Source: Thamnaconus septentrionalis
Lineage: Eukaryota > Chordata > Actinopteri > Tetraodontiformes > Monacanthidae
NCBI GenBank assembly: GCA_009823395.1
Contig: CM020507.1
Coordinates: forward strand, 11,088,001 to 11,152,000
Direction: 5' to 3'
Length of the DNA: 64,000 bases
Shown here: positions 47,646 to 60,899 of the stretch, in pieces
Layout of the letters: every line of letters starts with the position of its first letter
Numbering within the stretch: position 1 is the first letter of the stretch
Notes under the pieces: generated by a model
What the model was told of the DNA's origin: nothing
Seen by the model: only the letters and a program-made list of their open reading frames with translations
Database searches by the model: none
Program-made: the position numbers and the translations under genes

Positions 47646-50600
47646 GCACACAAATGGCGGCCATCACCTCTAAACTGCCGCTCTATAATTTTTGTCAGCT
47701 CCCGCGGTGTGTAAACCAAGTCGACGGTAAAACTTAACTCATCTATTACGGCGGGCTACACCTCAGGAGCGTCTCTTACGACCTTAGAGACAGAGCCTTC
47801 AGCTGTAAGTGGAGTCAAGTCTCCAATCGAGGCGTCGCATTGATATTGCGGGGGGTAATTGGAGCTCCACTGTCGCCGCCTCTTCTGAGGGACTTACGTA
47901 AACAAGTGCAGAGGAGATATTCCATTTGTCTTACCTTGCGTTGAGGGAGGACACGTCGTTAAGGCACAGGACGTTGAGGGTAGAGGTCTCACTACGCCTG
48001 TGTATTTGTGAAAATGGCCGGAGACGTAGCGCGTCCCCGCAAAAAAAAAAAATTGCGGCCCTTGCAAGAGAAAGAGAAACGAGGGAAATTTGGGAAACCT
48101 AAAAGTTAAGACGACTCGGCTTTTTTCCCACCGGTGCAGGACGAAAAAGAAAGTTCACTCTCCTGGACACCAACAAGAGCGTTTGGAAAGTTACTTGGCG
48201 ATTGCTGAGTTTTCCTTGCAAACTATTTTACATTTTCACACATTTTTCCTTTCCACTATTTTTTTTTTGGTTGAACTCCTTATTCACTGGGGCAAAATGG
48301 CTGGCCAACTTGACTGTCAGTGTTATTGTGCAACTTGATTTCAAGCTTTCAGAGCAGCTCCCACAGAAAGCACCAGTGGACAAGCGCATACAAACACCGG
48401 GGACCGGGCCACAATGGGGTGTCAGCAAAGTTCAAGGCCGACAATGGAGGCAACGGGAAGGGAGTGTTCACTAGTATCGCAGGTCAAGAGACAGATGCAC
48501 AATTGTGAACTGCTTCAGGTCGAAATTCAACCACCATCTAAAATCTTTCCTGACTGTGATGTTTTCAGGGTTTGGGGAGTTGTTTATTTGAAGTGTGGAT
48601 AATTTGACTAATATAGAAACGTTTAAATCAGGATAGCACACTTTAAAGGTCCTATATTGTAACAATTTCCTCCCACAGTCTGGTGCAGCAGCCTAACCTG
48701 ATTAGTTGTACCCCCAAAAACTTCACGTACCGTCTCCTGTGAAAACTAATGCTACTGTTTTGTCAAAGCATCCATATGTCGAGAACCAGACAGAAACAAG
48801 ACAGGGGCCTCAGAGTACAGTACCCTGACCCAGAAGAAGATTCAGCTACGTCACAATGGGCTGATTTATACAACAGTACAGCAACTGGAGATCACATCCC
48901 AGCTGTGGAAAAAGCTGCTGACTGTACCTGTAAAGTACCAGCAAGGTACATCAACAGCAAGGACTGCAGCTGCAATATAAATAAATTCTCTAAGCTGAGA
49001 TGTTCAAGACAGTGAGTTTTGTCTTTCAGTTGTGAAGGAATTACATGAAATTACAAAATTTGGAAAGTGCATAGTCCACATTGAAACTAGTTGGTGGGAA
49101 AAATGTTTTCTGATATTTTCTCCAATATGAAAATTGCTGCAGATTCTTTGAAGAGTCACAGGACCAAAAAATACATTAATAAATTAGAATGACATGGGCT
49201 ATTCTGAGCCTGTTTACGATTTGGATTAAAAAAAAAAAAAAAAGCCTTGTGTGTTTTGTTCTTCTAAAGCAAAGAATATTTGACTATACACATTTGGAAG
49301 AAAACCATAAAATTGTGTTTTATCCCACATAAAGCAGTAGCTTTTTACCCCAAACGGCAGCTGCAGGTGAACTATAAAGTATTCAACACAATCTCTGAGC
49401 CAGCATTTTCCCACCAATTTCATCAAAGCATCTTTTTTTTATTATTCCATTGTATAAAATAGCAGAGCTTCGCTGATCTGTGCCTTTTGCAGATGGAAGT
49501 CTCTCCTCTGAGATTTAAGCTCAGTTTTTTTTGTTTTTTTTATTCTTCCCCTCCCGCTTTCTCCCGAACAAACATTTACAATAGGCAAACAGCCACAGCC
49601 CGTGTCTGTCCCACTGGTCTGAGGGAGGGTCACCGAGGTCAGACAGCCTGGGCCAGACTGCTCCCAGACATCGCGGCTGAGCTTAGTGTCACTCCGCCTC
49701 GCACCGTGTCAGTGTGAAGTGACAGCGCAGGCCAGACGGGGCCAGACCGCCCCGTCCCCCTCCTGCTCCGACCTGCTCCTTCCCCGGCTCCCGCACCGTA
49801 TTCCCCATTGGTGCCGCAGTCCGGGAGTGCAGGCTTATGAAAAGGGGGAATGCGAACAAGCAAGATGACAATAGCTGTAGCGGGAGGCAGAGGATATTAC
49901 TGGGGCCGACCCGCTGACCCAAGTTCCTGTCCCGTCCGATCAGAGACCTTAGCCTGCGAGTGACCTACGGAGCCAAAGGTCCCTGTCGGGGTTAAAGGTC
50001 ATTCCCCTTTGCAAGTCCACATGGATGCATTCCTGTTTTCCCGGGTAGCACTTGTATTGCATGTTCACATGATCAGCAGGAGATAATGATGGGGAGGGGA
50101 GGCAGGAGGGGGGGGGCATCTTCACGCTTGTACGTTTGCAAATTCTCCTGCAAAAAATGCCTGGACAATGCATAAAGGGCTAATCCCTTCCCATCATTTG
50201 CCTTTGTCTCGGCTGACCCACAGAGCTGTCAGCGGACCAGAAAGGCCGTCAAACACGCCTACTGGGAGAGCTGACATGGACCAGTGGCCATGACCCAGGA
50301 CTTGGGACAATAAACTGGTCAGAAGGAGGCTGAAGGGAGGGGGCAGATACCTTGGAAGCCAAGGTGAACGAGGCGAGACAGAAAAGTAGACCAGCTTTTA
50401 TTTTAAAGCAAGACAGTAACAGAAACAACCTCAGCCGACTGAGTTTGTTGTATATTTAAAGGGTTGTTACACTAATCAAAAACACGAGTTCCATCATCAT
50501 AAATAACGCTGTGGTTACGACGTTCACGTCAAGGAAGGGGTGGCGTCTTCAGGGAAGACCTGGAGTTTATGACACTGCGAAGCCGGAGGGCTGGAATGAG

Positions 50601-52848
50601 AGGGAGGAGGACAGGGAAGGCGGGTAGGGGGTAACACTGGGCCAGGGACAGCAGGAGAACAGGAAGGGCAAAAGACAGAACAGAGGGCGGATTAGCGGAG
50701 TGTCACGCCGCTGAGGGTCCACCGTGCATCTCCAACCAATATCCTCCACTCTCACCAGAAGATAATAGGAGTAAAGCGAAGGGGAAACCATGGGAGGCAG
50801 CGGGAAGACACGGACACAACAAGCAGATGTGCTTAAATTAATCCTCCTCCCTCAGCCGGCTTTCTTCCTTTTATCAGTCAGAACAAAGGGACCTGCTTGG
50901 GCTTCGTGTCCAGACAAGAGAGGTGGCTGGATGGTGGATTCAAGACCTCGCCGAGCGGCGGTGGGCAAGTGGGAAGTGGGATTTGGGGGAGATGTTGTGG
51001 GGGAAGCGGGACGGGTGGAGTGTGTGGGACTACGTGCCAGGTCGGTCTGCACCTCATGGCAGAGGGAGGTTGGGTAGGCGGGTCCGTGCGATGGGAGCCC
51101 TGGCAGACAAGAACCAGACGGAGGCTCTCCAAAGCTCAGACACACTCAAGGGGTTCTCAGTGGGGCAGCAGAAGAAGAAAAACAAGCAACAAACAAGCAT
51201 CTCCAGAAGGGTTTTTTTTTTTCCGCTGTTGTCGAACAGCAACAAAGAGCCCTTTAAGATGTACCTTTTCAAGTATCACAACAGGGCACACATGGGTTTA
51301 ACATTTATTGACAAGGTTCAGTGCTCGGACAGTATCAGAGGAGCTCTGTCTCTGCCGTTGGAACAACAATCGAACCTCAAAACTTCCTGTTTAGATATTT
51401 TCCTAATGGAAATTATTTCTTTGCAACCTCACGCTCACACAGACGACTGAGAACGCTGCAGTACGCATGCCAGACCTGCAGTTGGCAGCGTGACAACGCG
51501 CCACAGACGCTGGCAGACACATGAGACGCCCCGCTAGACGTTTGCTGATTACGAGGAAGAAAGACGGCAATGGTGAAGGCAGGTGTGTCTATGGGCGTGC
51601 GTGTGCGCGCGCGTGTCTCCTTCATCCATGTTGGATTTCTTCTTCTCAATCTCCAGTTTTAATGGACATTGTGAAGCCTCCCAACATGACGCCGTCTTTC
51701 TCTCTCTCTTCCCTCCCACTCCCACCCCCTGCTCACAACAGACATAAAAACCTGCATGACAGAGAGGCCGTTCTTGATTGGTCCCTGCGAGACAAGCTCA
51801 GTAAGCTCCTTCCTTTGGGCAACAGGGCCCAGAGCCCCTTGACAGGATTAGGGTTTTGACCTGTGGAAAGGCAGCAGATGAGCAGGGATGGACACACGGC
51901 GAGATGGAGAGAGACGCGGGAGTCTTGGCAACGGAGCGTCTAAGCCCTGAAAGAGGTCACGGCGCACAGCAGCACGTCCGTGCCTGTGCAGGTGGCCAAT
52001 TACTGAAGCGTGTCTCTGTGCTGCCTGGAAGGAGGTTGGACGCATATGTAACTTATTTTTGGTTTTTTTTGTGTTTTTTTTGTGTTTTTTTTTACCACCG
52101 GGGATTTTATGCACTTAGCCAGAAAACTGTGGGAAAACAGTCCTCAACCTCTGCTATGATTGACACAACCGTAGCAGCCATGAGGGCCAAGAGTCTCAGA
52201 GGGTGGAACCACCCTGTGACATCACAAGGGGCAGTTTTCCATTTTCTAAAGAGTGGAGTGAGCCAGAGAAGTATCAAGGATGGCGAGTTTATAGAAATCA
52301 CTGGCAAAGTGAATGATCAAGGTCAAGGTTTATATTGGAGAATTTGTATGGGACAAAGGGCAGAGCTGCAGTCAAACAAAAGACATAAAGCTAAAAACAC
52401 TTGTTGTTTTGATGATGACTGTACCTACACGATTGTTTATATTTTTGCGGGATAAATGGTTATGGGTTGAAAGTGATTCTTTCAAACACACCAACGCAGA
52501 GTAAACTGTCAATGCCAAAAAGATATATTGAGTGCAATATTATTTTTTTGAAATTTTTTTGGACACTACATCCAACCCTGGAAACCAATTTGAGCTTTTC
52601 TCTTCATATTTTTTTTAAATCCATACTTTGTAAATACTCTTGAGACTATCACGATTCTGTTTTTAGCATGTGCTGCTACACTATGCCCGTCAAGGGGTTC
52701 TATTTGCGAGAGATGCAAACACATGTTGCTAAATACCCAACAAATGTCCACCACGCTGCAAAAAACCTAAACATACACAACTCGACTTGCGATACACAAC
52801 TGCGACAAATGTGTTTTCATATGCACATACACATCTGTAGCTGTCTAA

Positions 52849-52851
<3 letters not shown>

Positions 52852-52879
<28 letters not shown>
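52852..52879. repeat. (GT)n microsatellite
   Basis: 14 GT units. Confidence 0.95.
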
Positions 52880-52882
<3 letters not shown>

Positions 52883-52956
52883 GAACAACCTTGAAACGCG
52901 CTGAAAGACTCCGCTGTTTTTCTCTGGAAATTAAAGTCGGGAAACTTCCTGTGATC

Positions 52957-52972
52957 AACAGAGGGGGCGCTT
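52957..52972 (+). promoter_or_regulatory. CTCF-like motif
   Basis: AACAGAGGGGGCGCTT, close to the CTCF core with the GGGGGCGC centre. Confidence 0.35.
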
Positions 52973-55660
52973 ACTTCTGTTGTTGGGGACAACTTTGATC
53001 AAAGTTGCTTCACCTCATCCATCTCCGACACTGCTGGCCGCTCATAAATCATCGGCGCTGTGCTAAGTGTCAGCCTCCGTCCTAAAGCTGCGAGAGGCTT
53101 ATTCCCCTGGACGAGTCCCTGCCCTGCTGCCTAAGCACGTCGGAGAGACTCGCGAAACGCAGCGCCCGTGTGAGCGGCTGCGACCGACATCTACGACCGG
53201 CTAAGAAATAGAGCCAGTCGGCTGTGCGTCGGTGCGGGGGGTTATAATTACAGAGGCTAAAGAGGAGATATCCGTCTGTCCCTTCAAACGAGCTTCGCGG
53301 AACCCAAAGAAGGCCCGAGCCGACGCCTCGCTGACACAAACGAGACAAACCTTTTTAGCCTTTAACTCCCACGTGGTACGGAGTCATAAAATTATTTGCT
53401 TGGCTGCGCCAAGTTCTGCCGGAGCGCATCTGCAATGCTAATAAAGTCCGCCGGCGCCGGGCGAGGTAATGGCGTGCTACTGTAACTTTTCTACCTCGGT
53501 TCAGCACAGCTCAATCAGCTCCCGCCAGAGGCCTCTCCTCTACGAGTCCCCGCGGCTCCAAATCAGCAACTTTCAATCTCGGTGTGTTAGCACGCAAGGA
53601 AGACGCAACTGTACGTCAGGGACGGGGCGGTGGGGGGTGCGGGAGGGAGTGAGACGGGGGCCAGACAGCGGCAGAGTGAGGATGAGAGATGGGGAGGCGG
53701 CGCGCACGCACGTACCCACGGGCGCGCGCGCACGCACGCACTGTTGCACACACAGACACACACATGCTGTCTAATATGAGCTCGGTCCCGAACTCCCTTT
53801 AAGAGACCTGAGCGCTGAGGAGGGGGAAATAAATACTCTGCTTTATTACAGTGAGAAAGACAGGGTGGAGGACTAGAAGGAGGAGGGGTGGGGGAGGGGC
53901 ACAGGAAGTAAAACAAAGAGACAGGATGAGATTGCATCTGCATTTTCAAAGCGCACGCGCACAGAAAGCCATGAATGGCTCGGGGTGATTTTTCTGAATC
54001 CCGTACAGCAGTGCCGAGATCTCCATTTCCTCCTTGTCAGCTTCAGCCCTCTCCCCCTCCCCCACCTCACCCTCACCACACACCGTCAGCTGACAAGGTA
54101 AAGAGCCAGCCCGCCATACGGCACGGCTGGTCACTGCTGAAACCACCGCTCACAGCGTGGGACCGTGTGTTTCACAGCCGGGGTGGTAAACGCTGACATC
54201 TGTAGAATCTGGTCGGACCTCACGGCCAAAAGATCGTCACTCCCTCGGTTGTGTAGGTCAAGCATGACTTCATTGTTCATTTAGGGTTGGGATTAAGTAA
54301 TAGGCGTTAATGTCAATATTCTGGCGTCTGTGGGGGAGAGAAAAAAAAAAAGAGAGATAGTCGCACCAAAGTCCAGGGAAAGTGGGAAGAAAGATCCAGA
54401 CATACAAAGCAAAACGGTGCTGGGTGTTTGCTGATACTTCAGTGGTCCACAATAAAAGGCGATAGCAGGAGGAACTATTTCACAATCTTAAAACAGCCAT
54501 AAGATGTTCAAAAAGTTATCCTTAGGCATCAGCTTCTCAGTGACAAACTTGTCTCTGCTCTCTTCAACTTTAAAGGAAGTATTACACATTCAGCAGTTTC
54601 CTTAACACAAAAAACAGGTGAGTTGGAGATATGGTACTACTATTGACATGGTAGCCGATCTGACACAAAGACCTTTTTACAGCAAATTTGTTTTTTTTCC
54701 CGTAGGTGAGGGATAAAAAACAGAATTTCAACATGAACAACAAACAGGAACAAAATGTATTGTGTACTGCCTATTTTCAGATATGCAAGAATTAAGCCTC
54801 CTTCACATGTGGAAATAACAGGACATGTACTGTCAGAGTCGACAGGTCATTCTAAATGCACTTCCCTGCTGCACGCATCCCCGGCCTTATTAAGGCCTCA
54901 CCCCTTTCGCCGCCTCCTCAGAATGCTAATGCTGTCATTCTGTTCTACTCTTCACAGGCAGCCACATATATTACGATGAAGACAGCCACGCTGTGAAACC
55001 GCAGCCATGGCTTTATGTGACACTCTTCTGGAACGTAACAATCAGCTGGCACTGGCAGCATTATCTAGTTCCACTCAGAGCCACCCCTGGAACGCTTCCG
55101 CGCAAATAATATTCAATACGTGCTTTAAAAAGCGAAACGTGCCTCAGAAAGCGGCCGCTTCGAGCACCATGATGACACCCGTTGCAAAATGTTGTTTGCT
55201 TCCGTTGCCCGACACTGTGCCACTTGCTCAGAAGTTGGGGCAAGTGTAACTACAGATATCAGACTTGGTTCACTTTGAGGAGAAGATGCAAGCAAAACAA
55301 ATAAATAACACCCAATTAGAATTCTACACCTACATTGTCCTCTTTCCTAGATATTGTCATGATGGAATGGTCAGTGGCTGGCATGCACAGGTCCAGCCTT
55401 CACACAATAAAAGCCTGTGAGGAGGATCAGAACTTTGTGTGCAGCAAGACTGTTTTTAATAGATTTTTTTCTGTTTGTTTGTTTTAAAGATCTGGGGTGG
55501 TGTGCATGCATGTATGTATGGGAAGGACGGGATAGCGAGACATCGATTGTTAAATGTTCATGACTGTGCAATCGTTATCCTGCCATAAGCACCTGAATAT
55601 GTAGCTGTGTAGTCAATGTATTTGACCTTGTGGGGGGTGAAAAGGAGGTGGAAATATGTC

Positions 55661-55882
55661 TGTTCATTGATGGCCGACAGTCCAAAAACATGCATGTGAG
55701 GTGAATTGGGAACTCTAAATTGCCCGCAGGTGTGTGTGTGGGTGCGAATGAACTGGCAACTTGTCCAGGGTGTCACCCTGCCTTCGCCCTCTGACAGCTG
55801 GGAGAGGCTCCAGCAGACCCCCCTGACCCTGAGCTCAGGAGGAAGCAGGTATTGAAAATGGATGGATGGATGTTCATTGATG
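55661..55882 (+). mobile_element. 5'-truncated LINE tail (L2-type) with target-site duplications
   Basis: The insert at 55673-55870 carries the hallmark 3' end of a fish L2-type (Maui-like) retrotransposon: agtccaaaaacatgcatgtg, actctaaattgcccgcaggt, acttgtccagggtgtcaccc, gacagctgggagaggctcca, and the tail aaaatggatggatgga. It is flanked by a perfect 12-bp direct repeat TGTTCATTGATG at 55661-55672 and 55871-55882, a target-site duplication from target-primed reverse transcription. Only about 200 bp of element remain, a normal 5' truncation, with no reverse transcriptase frame. Orientation is plus, antisense to FBXL17. Family name is from recognition, not from a database search. Confidence 0.9.
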
Positions 55883-56298
55883 TTATATTTTGTCTGTGTT
55901 GTGAAAAAAAAAAAAAAAAAGATTTAAAAAAATAATAATAATAATAAAATCCACACCTAGACCAGCAGCCGCTGACTTGTCCTGGGATATGTCTTTTTCT
56001 GTCTTGCCAAACTGATTCCACTGACTAGACAAGTTCCCTCACTTCTTCTCCAAGTTGCCTGACTCTGGAGCTGCCTGGGTGTGAGAAAGTGAGTCAGAAG
56101 ACAAGGATCTCCCGCTAATTCATCTTCCCTTGATAGAACCCGTAGGAGGGCAAGGGAGGGGGGGGTAGAAAGCTTCCCTTGACCCAGTGCCACACAGAAG
56201 ATTGGCCTCCAGTGCAGACAGAGGTCCTCTGCAAGTCAACGTGGATGGACATCCCCTGGCACATTCCTGTGGTACCCCACATCACCGAGGCAGGAGAG

Positions 56299-56344
56299 TG
56301 TGTGTGTGTGTGTGTGTGTGTGTGCCTGCCTGCCTGCCTGCCTG
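56299..56344. repeat. (TG)n-(CCTG)n compound microsatellite
   Basis: 13 TG units followed directly by five CCTG units. Confidence 0.92.
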
Positions 56345-57229
56345 CTGTAATCCCACGCTACTCTGGCAAGGCTCCAGCAGACATGGGAACACCACAATGG
56401 ATTACTCATAGAGAAGGGATTTAGTGAGAGAGAGAGAGAAAGAGATCAATGGAGGGGAGTACAGTGAAAGAGGAGGTACAGCAAAGAGGCTCCTTAATAC
56501 CTCCTGCAGTCTGCCTCAACACAGTCGAGCCAGGGAAATCAGTTCAGCACAACTTTGTTTGTTTGTTTGTTGTTTTTCTTTAAACAGATAAAGGACTGGT
56601 GTTTACATACATTTCCCTAAACCTATAAGATTCAAATTCATTTATAATGCCCACAGGGGAACATTTGACAGTGGAAACCATATCTGTGAAGAAATTATTT
56701 TAAAACCCTCGTCAGCCAAAAGGCATTTCATTCAAATCACACGATAGCATGCCAAAACAGCAAAAGGAGAAAATTGTAAAAAAAAAAAAAAAGAAGAAAA
56801 TATCCGATATTTATATGTCATTTGTGTGGATGTGGCCAGCGCAGAATAAAGAAGATACTGTCAGCGAGGCAATATCACACAAGTCCCTACATTTTGAGCC
56901 TAAAGATTAAGCACGTCAACGGCACACTTCCTGCTGTAGTTTCTACAAAATAAAACTTTGCATGAAGTGGCACTTGGAACACAGTTGTGGGAAAACATCC
57001 GCTTTCACATTTTAAGCCTTGTGTTGCTCGCGACCTCTCCTGCACTTTTATGTAGAATCTAGAACTGGACACATCAAAATGCCTGCATTCAATACATTTG
57101 CATTAAAATTCCCGACGCGGGCCTGCTAACGGGATGCTGCTCCTCCAACACTGCGAGCAAGGAGCTCATGCAGTGACATTTACAAGAATGTGAGATGACA
57201 TCAAGACTGTCATGCAGTCAAACGCGGTA

Positions 57230-57500
57230 TAACCAGGTGTGTTTCAGCCAGCCGCTTGCCCACGTCGACCTTCAACCATCACACGGATGATGGTATTTAT
57301 AGCCGTGAAGGCCCACACTCGGCCTGAGTGTCAGTGTCATCCCTCCGCTGCCAATCCATCAAGCACCCAGAACAGAGCTCCTGACAGCCTGACGCAACTA
57401 TTGGCTGAGATGACGCCTGATTAATCATCAGGTATTGATCACAGGTTCGGCCTTCATCCAGCTGCGCTTGCAAGGTGATTGATTAATGGTGAATTCATCA
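57230..57500. promoter_or_regulatory. Candidate conserved noncoding block with paired homeodomain sites
   Basis: Contains ggatgatggtatttatagcc, actattggctgagatgacgc, then TGATTAATCA (57418-57427, a perfect palindrome of two ATTA-type cores), atcaggtattgatcacaggt and gtgattgattaatggtgaat. The palindrome is the kind of site bound by paired-class homeodomain dimers. The block is repeat-free. Enhancer role inferred. Confidence 0.35.
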
Positions 57501-58465
57501 CGTAGTGTCACAGGGTTTGATGTTGATTGCAATATATATCGTATGCACATAGTAATGAGGCAAGCACAAAAGCGTGACAGTATTTCTCAAAAATTGCATG
57601 ACCAGCGTTTCGTAAAAACAATATGCGTAAAGAACTCCCCAGAAATGAAATCATTCGCTCCTTTTCTTTGTGCCACTTTTCAGGAAGCACACTAGGTTCT
57701 AGAGAGTGTCCCTTTGTGATGTAATAAAGGGTTCAGACACCTTACAGATACTTGTTCCGGCTTAATGGAAGCAGCTTCAGCCGGGGGGGAAAGAGGTTTC
57801 ACCCACTTTACGGTTGCCTTGTTTTGATTTCCTTCCAAAGATGATGAAGGTCCAACAAAACATCAGTTCAGCAGGAAGCTAAAACCAAGAGATGCTATAC
57901 AAGATGCTTCCCTGGAAATCTAGGCAAGTTCTCTTTAACATAATTCATTATGCAAGTGTGCCGCGCTGGCGTCTGGGATGACAATTCAAAATCCCAAAAT
58001 TGACGTTGCTGTCTAGATAAACATGCTCTACACAAAAAACACACATGTACACACACATAGACACGCACCATCAGTACTGCTGTTCTTGTCACACTGGCTG
58101 CCACTTACAGTGCACAGTGTCACCAGGATACTAACCTCTCTGCCACCATAAAAAGCTCTGGCTTTGTTCAAAAGCAGACCTCAGCGGCGCGACAAAAAAA
58201 AACCCACCAGCGACCGCGATGCCAGGAGCAACTGGTCCCGCCGCTCCACGGTGGTCAACCCTCACCTGCAGGCGTAGGTGCATTCAAATGGTGCAGCGCA
58301 TTTAGGGAAAGGGGCATCTGGATCCAGCCCCCTGCATCTCCATGACAACAACATTTCCATTGGGGATTTATCTAATTGGAAATCAGCTGTCTTCGCTCAA
58401 CAACACACACATAATTTATTTTGCATCCCCGCCCCAAACACACGGCGCTGCCAGGGAGTGGGCCA

Positions 58466-58490
58466 GGCAGACAGACAGACAGACAGACAG
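58466..58490. repeat. (CAGA)n microsatellite
   Basis: Six CAGA units. Confidence 0.9.
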
Positions 58491-60899
58491 CTAGTGAGGC
58501 ATCCGGGCTGCCCGTTGGCTCTGCCTCTCCCCCTTTTATCTGTGCCCTCTGGAGCATGCTCATTTCCACCAAATTCACTTTTAATTGAGAGCTAATTTAG
58601 CTAAGCCAAATTCGCACTGGAGGTAAATGGGATGAGGGCTTGCAGGGGTTGGGAAGGAGAGGGGAGAGGGGATGGCTCAAGGACAGAGGGGAGGGAGAGG
58701 GAGTGGGATTAGGAGTGGCAGGTGACAGTGAAATCTGTTGTTCGAGAAACGGCCCCGGCGATGGAAGGGAGGAGGGAAAGCATTGAAAATGGTAGATATT
58801 TTGTACGGTGAGGCAGCATTTTAGGAAATGGTAGCATTTAGGATGTCCGGCACGTTTTTTTCTTTTCCTCTCAACATGACAACCAGTGGTTAGTCGTGTC
58901 TTGTGTTATTTAGGCGGAAGCCTGCAGTTGGTGCAAGCCTGCAGGCCGGCAGTTAAAAATTAATAAGACAAATTAAGTTTTAATATTTTCATAAAAATGA
59001 CCTCATCCAGTAAAAATATAAGCAGAGATCTGATCGTCATGTCGTCCCTTCCTTATTTTTTTTTTTTTTATATATATATAATTGTTGTGTCAGATAATTG
59101 GATTTACCCACAAATAAATAGTGGTGGCGGGGGGAGGGGAGGGGTCTTCCTTGTTTATTGTGCATTCTGAATTACATTGATTCTTCAAACAGCACTGTCA
59201 GCAATGTCAATCAGAATGTCTGAATATGCTAAACCAGTAACGGACAAAATGCTATTGAAAATGCTACTTGAAGGGTTCTTGACATTAATGATGTGAGCCG
59301 GCCTTCCCAGGGGGGTTAGGGAGAAAAAAAAAAGTTGACATGCATGGTGCCTACAAAGCTGCCAGGACCTCCGACGGCAGACGTAGAGCATCCTGTAAAG
59401 TGATCTATGGCTCACAGGTTATCGCGGGTCTCAGCGCCGGGGAAACAAGCCTTTCCCCACGTTGCTTGATGCCTTCTGCACTTCTACATAGCTGTTAATT
59501 AGCCGGGCTAAGTGCACCATTAATCGATTGCTTGTCTCCAGCGCTATATCTCATAATGGTTTCGCACTCTGGCAGGACCGGGCGAAGACAAGCAAAGTTC
59601 ACGGAGTCCACTTCTCTGCACTGGCGGAGCACAGGTGGACGGGGGGATTCAGCGGACTGCATTTATTAAAAAATAAACGCAGTGCTTTGAAAAGATCACA
59701 AATAGACAAACAAGAAAACATAAGGAAGACTTATTATATACGTACCTTGTGACAACTGCTATCTTACAATTAGTTAAACTAATATTTCCAATTTATTTGG
59801 GAGACATAATCTGAACTTTTTTTTTAACTGCTGTTGGAGTAATCACCAGGAAAAACAACAACCCTCACAACAAACACAATGTGCTTAAATTACTCAAAGT
59901 CAGAGCGATACCCTCGCAGGTCCACCATGCAGAGCAGAGAGGTGAACACACCAGCTACTAAAACAGCAAAGTTCAACTAGAAAACAGAACAAGAACAAAA
60001 CTGGCCCAGCAAGAAACAGGCATGATGCTCACTCCCCAGTGAATTATCCAAGTAAAGTGGTCTTTTATTTCAGGTTCTGAGGAAAAGGCATGAATTAAAT
60101 GTGTCTTTAAAACCTACAAATAAAAAAATACCAAGACCTAGAAAAGAATTACTGAACAGCAAACTGGAAAATGTGGGAGACAATATCTGTATTGATTTAA
60201 TCATCTGTATAGATTTTATTTGTTTTATACTGTTTGTGTTCTTTAAATAGCTACATTCGTTCCTGTGACTATTCCATAATGTTAATTAAATTTTGAATCA
60301 AACCCTAAATTAATTCCAGCAGTTTCGATGGGCCACACAAAAGCACACTTAGCAGGGAAAATTAAATTCCTATTGGCCCGATTTAAGAACGAAAACCAAC
60401 AGTCCGACAGTGCCAAAAGAAAAAAGCAAAAACAAAAAAGAAAATCCTGGTAGCAAAATAAAATGCTGTCAGAAGAAGAGGCTGCTCTCTAAACGGACTT
60501 TGTTCTCAGCGCTTTACAGTGGCTTCCAAAAAGCAAAAAGCAAGAAGCGCCATGTAGCTTTTTATGACATCAGCACCCACTACAATAAAATCTCGGAGAC
60601 TCCAAAAATAGCTCGGCCGGCCTTTTGGAAAGCCTTTTCTTTGAAGGGGAAAAAAAGAAGCTTTTTACAACGTTGGTGCTTTTTTTTCTCTCTTTTTTTG
60701 AAAGCGTCTCTCCGCACAGCCGTCCTTGAAGAGAAAACGGCTGCGGCAGGATTGAAGCTTAGGTGATAGAAATGGACAGAAAAACACGCAGTAGTTGGGT
60801 GGCAAAGGAACAACATAAGTAAAAAAAAAAAAAAAAAAACACACACACAAACTAAACTAAAGCAAACAAAGGCAGAGGGGGGAGAATAAATAGAGGAGA

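Larger units (their letters stand above)
47998..55660. other. FBXL17 upstream intron, sixth stretch
   Basis: Unique intron with GC-richer zones at 49600-49950 and 50560-51100, and purine-rich DNA around 53620-53700 and 53820-53930. A TG array is at 52852-52879, a CTCF-like motif at 52957-52972. The segment starting near 48645 (ttaaaggtcctatattgtaa) resembles the end of a TTAA-type fish MITE but the other end was not found. No exon recognised. Confidence 0.6.

Noticed and set aside
50897..51450. Overlapping plus-strand frames of 134 and 175 codons
   Set aside because: Two different frames open over the same GC-rich DNA with Trp/Gly/Arg bias and no known motif, as expected from stop-poor GC-rich sequence.
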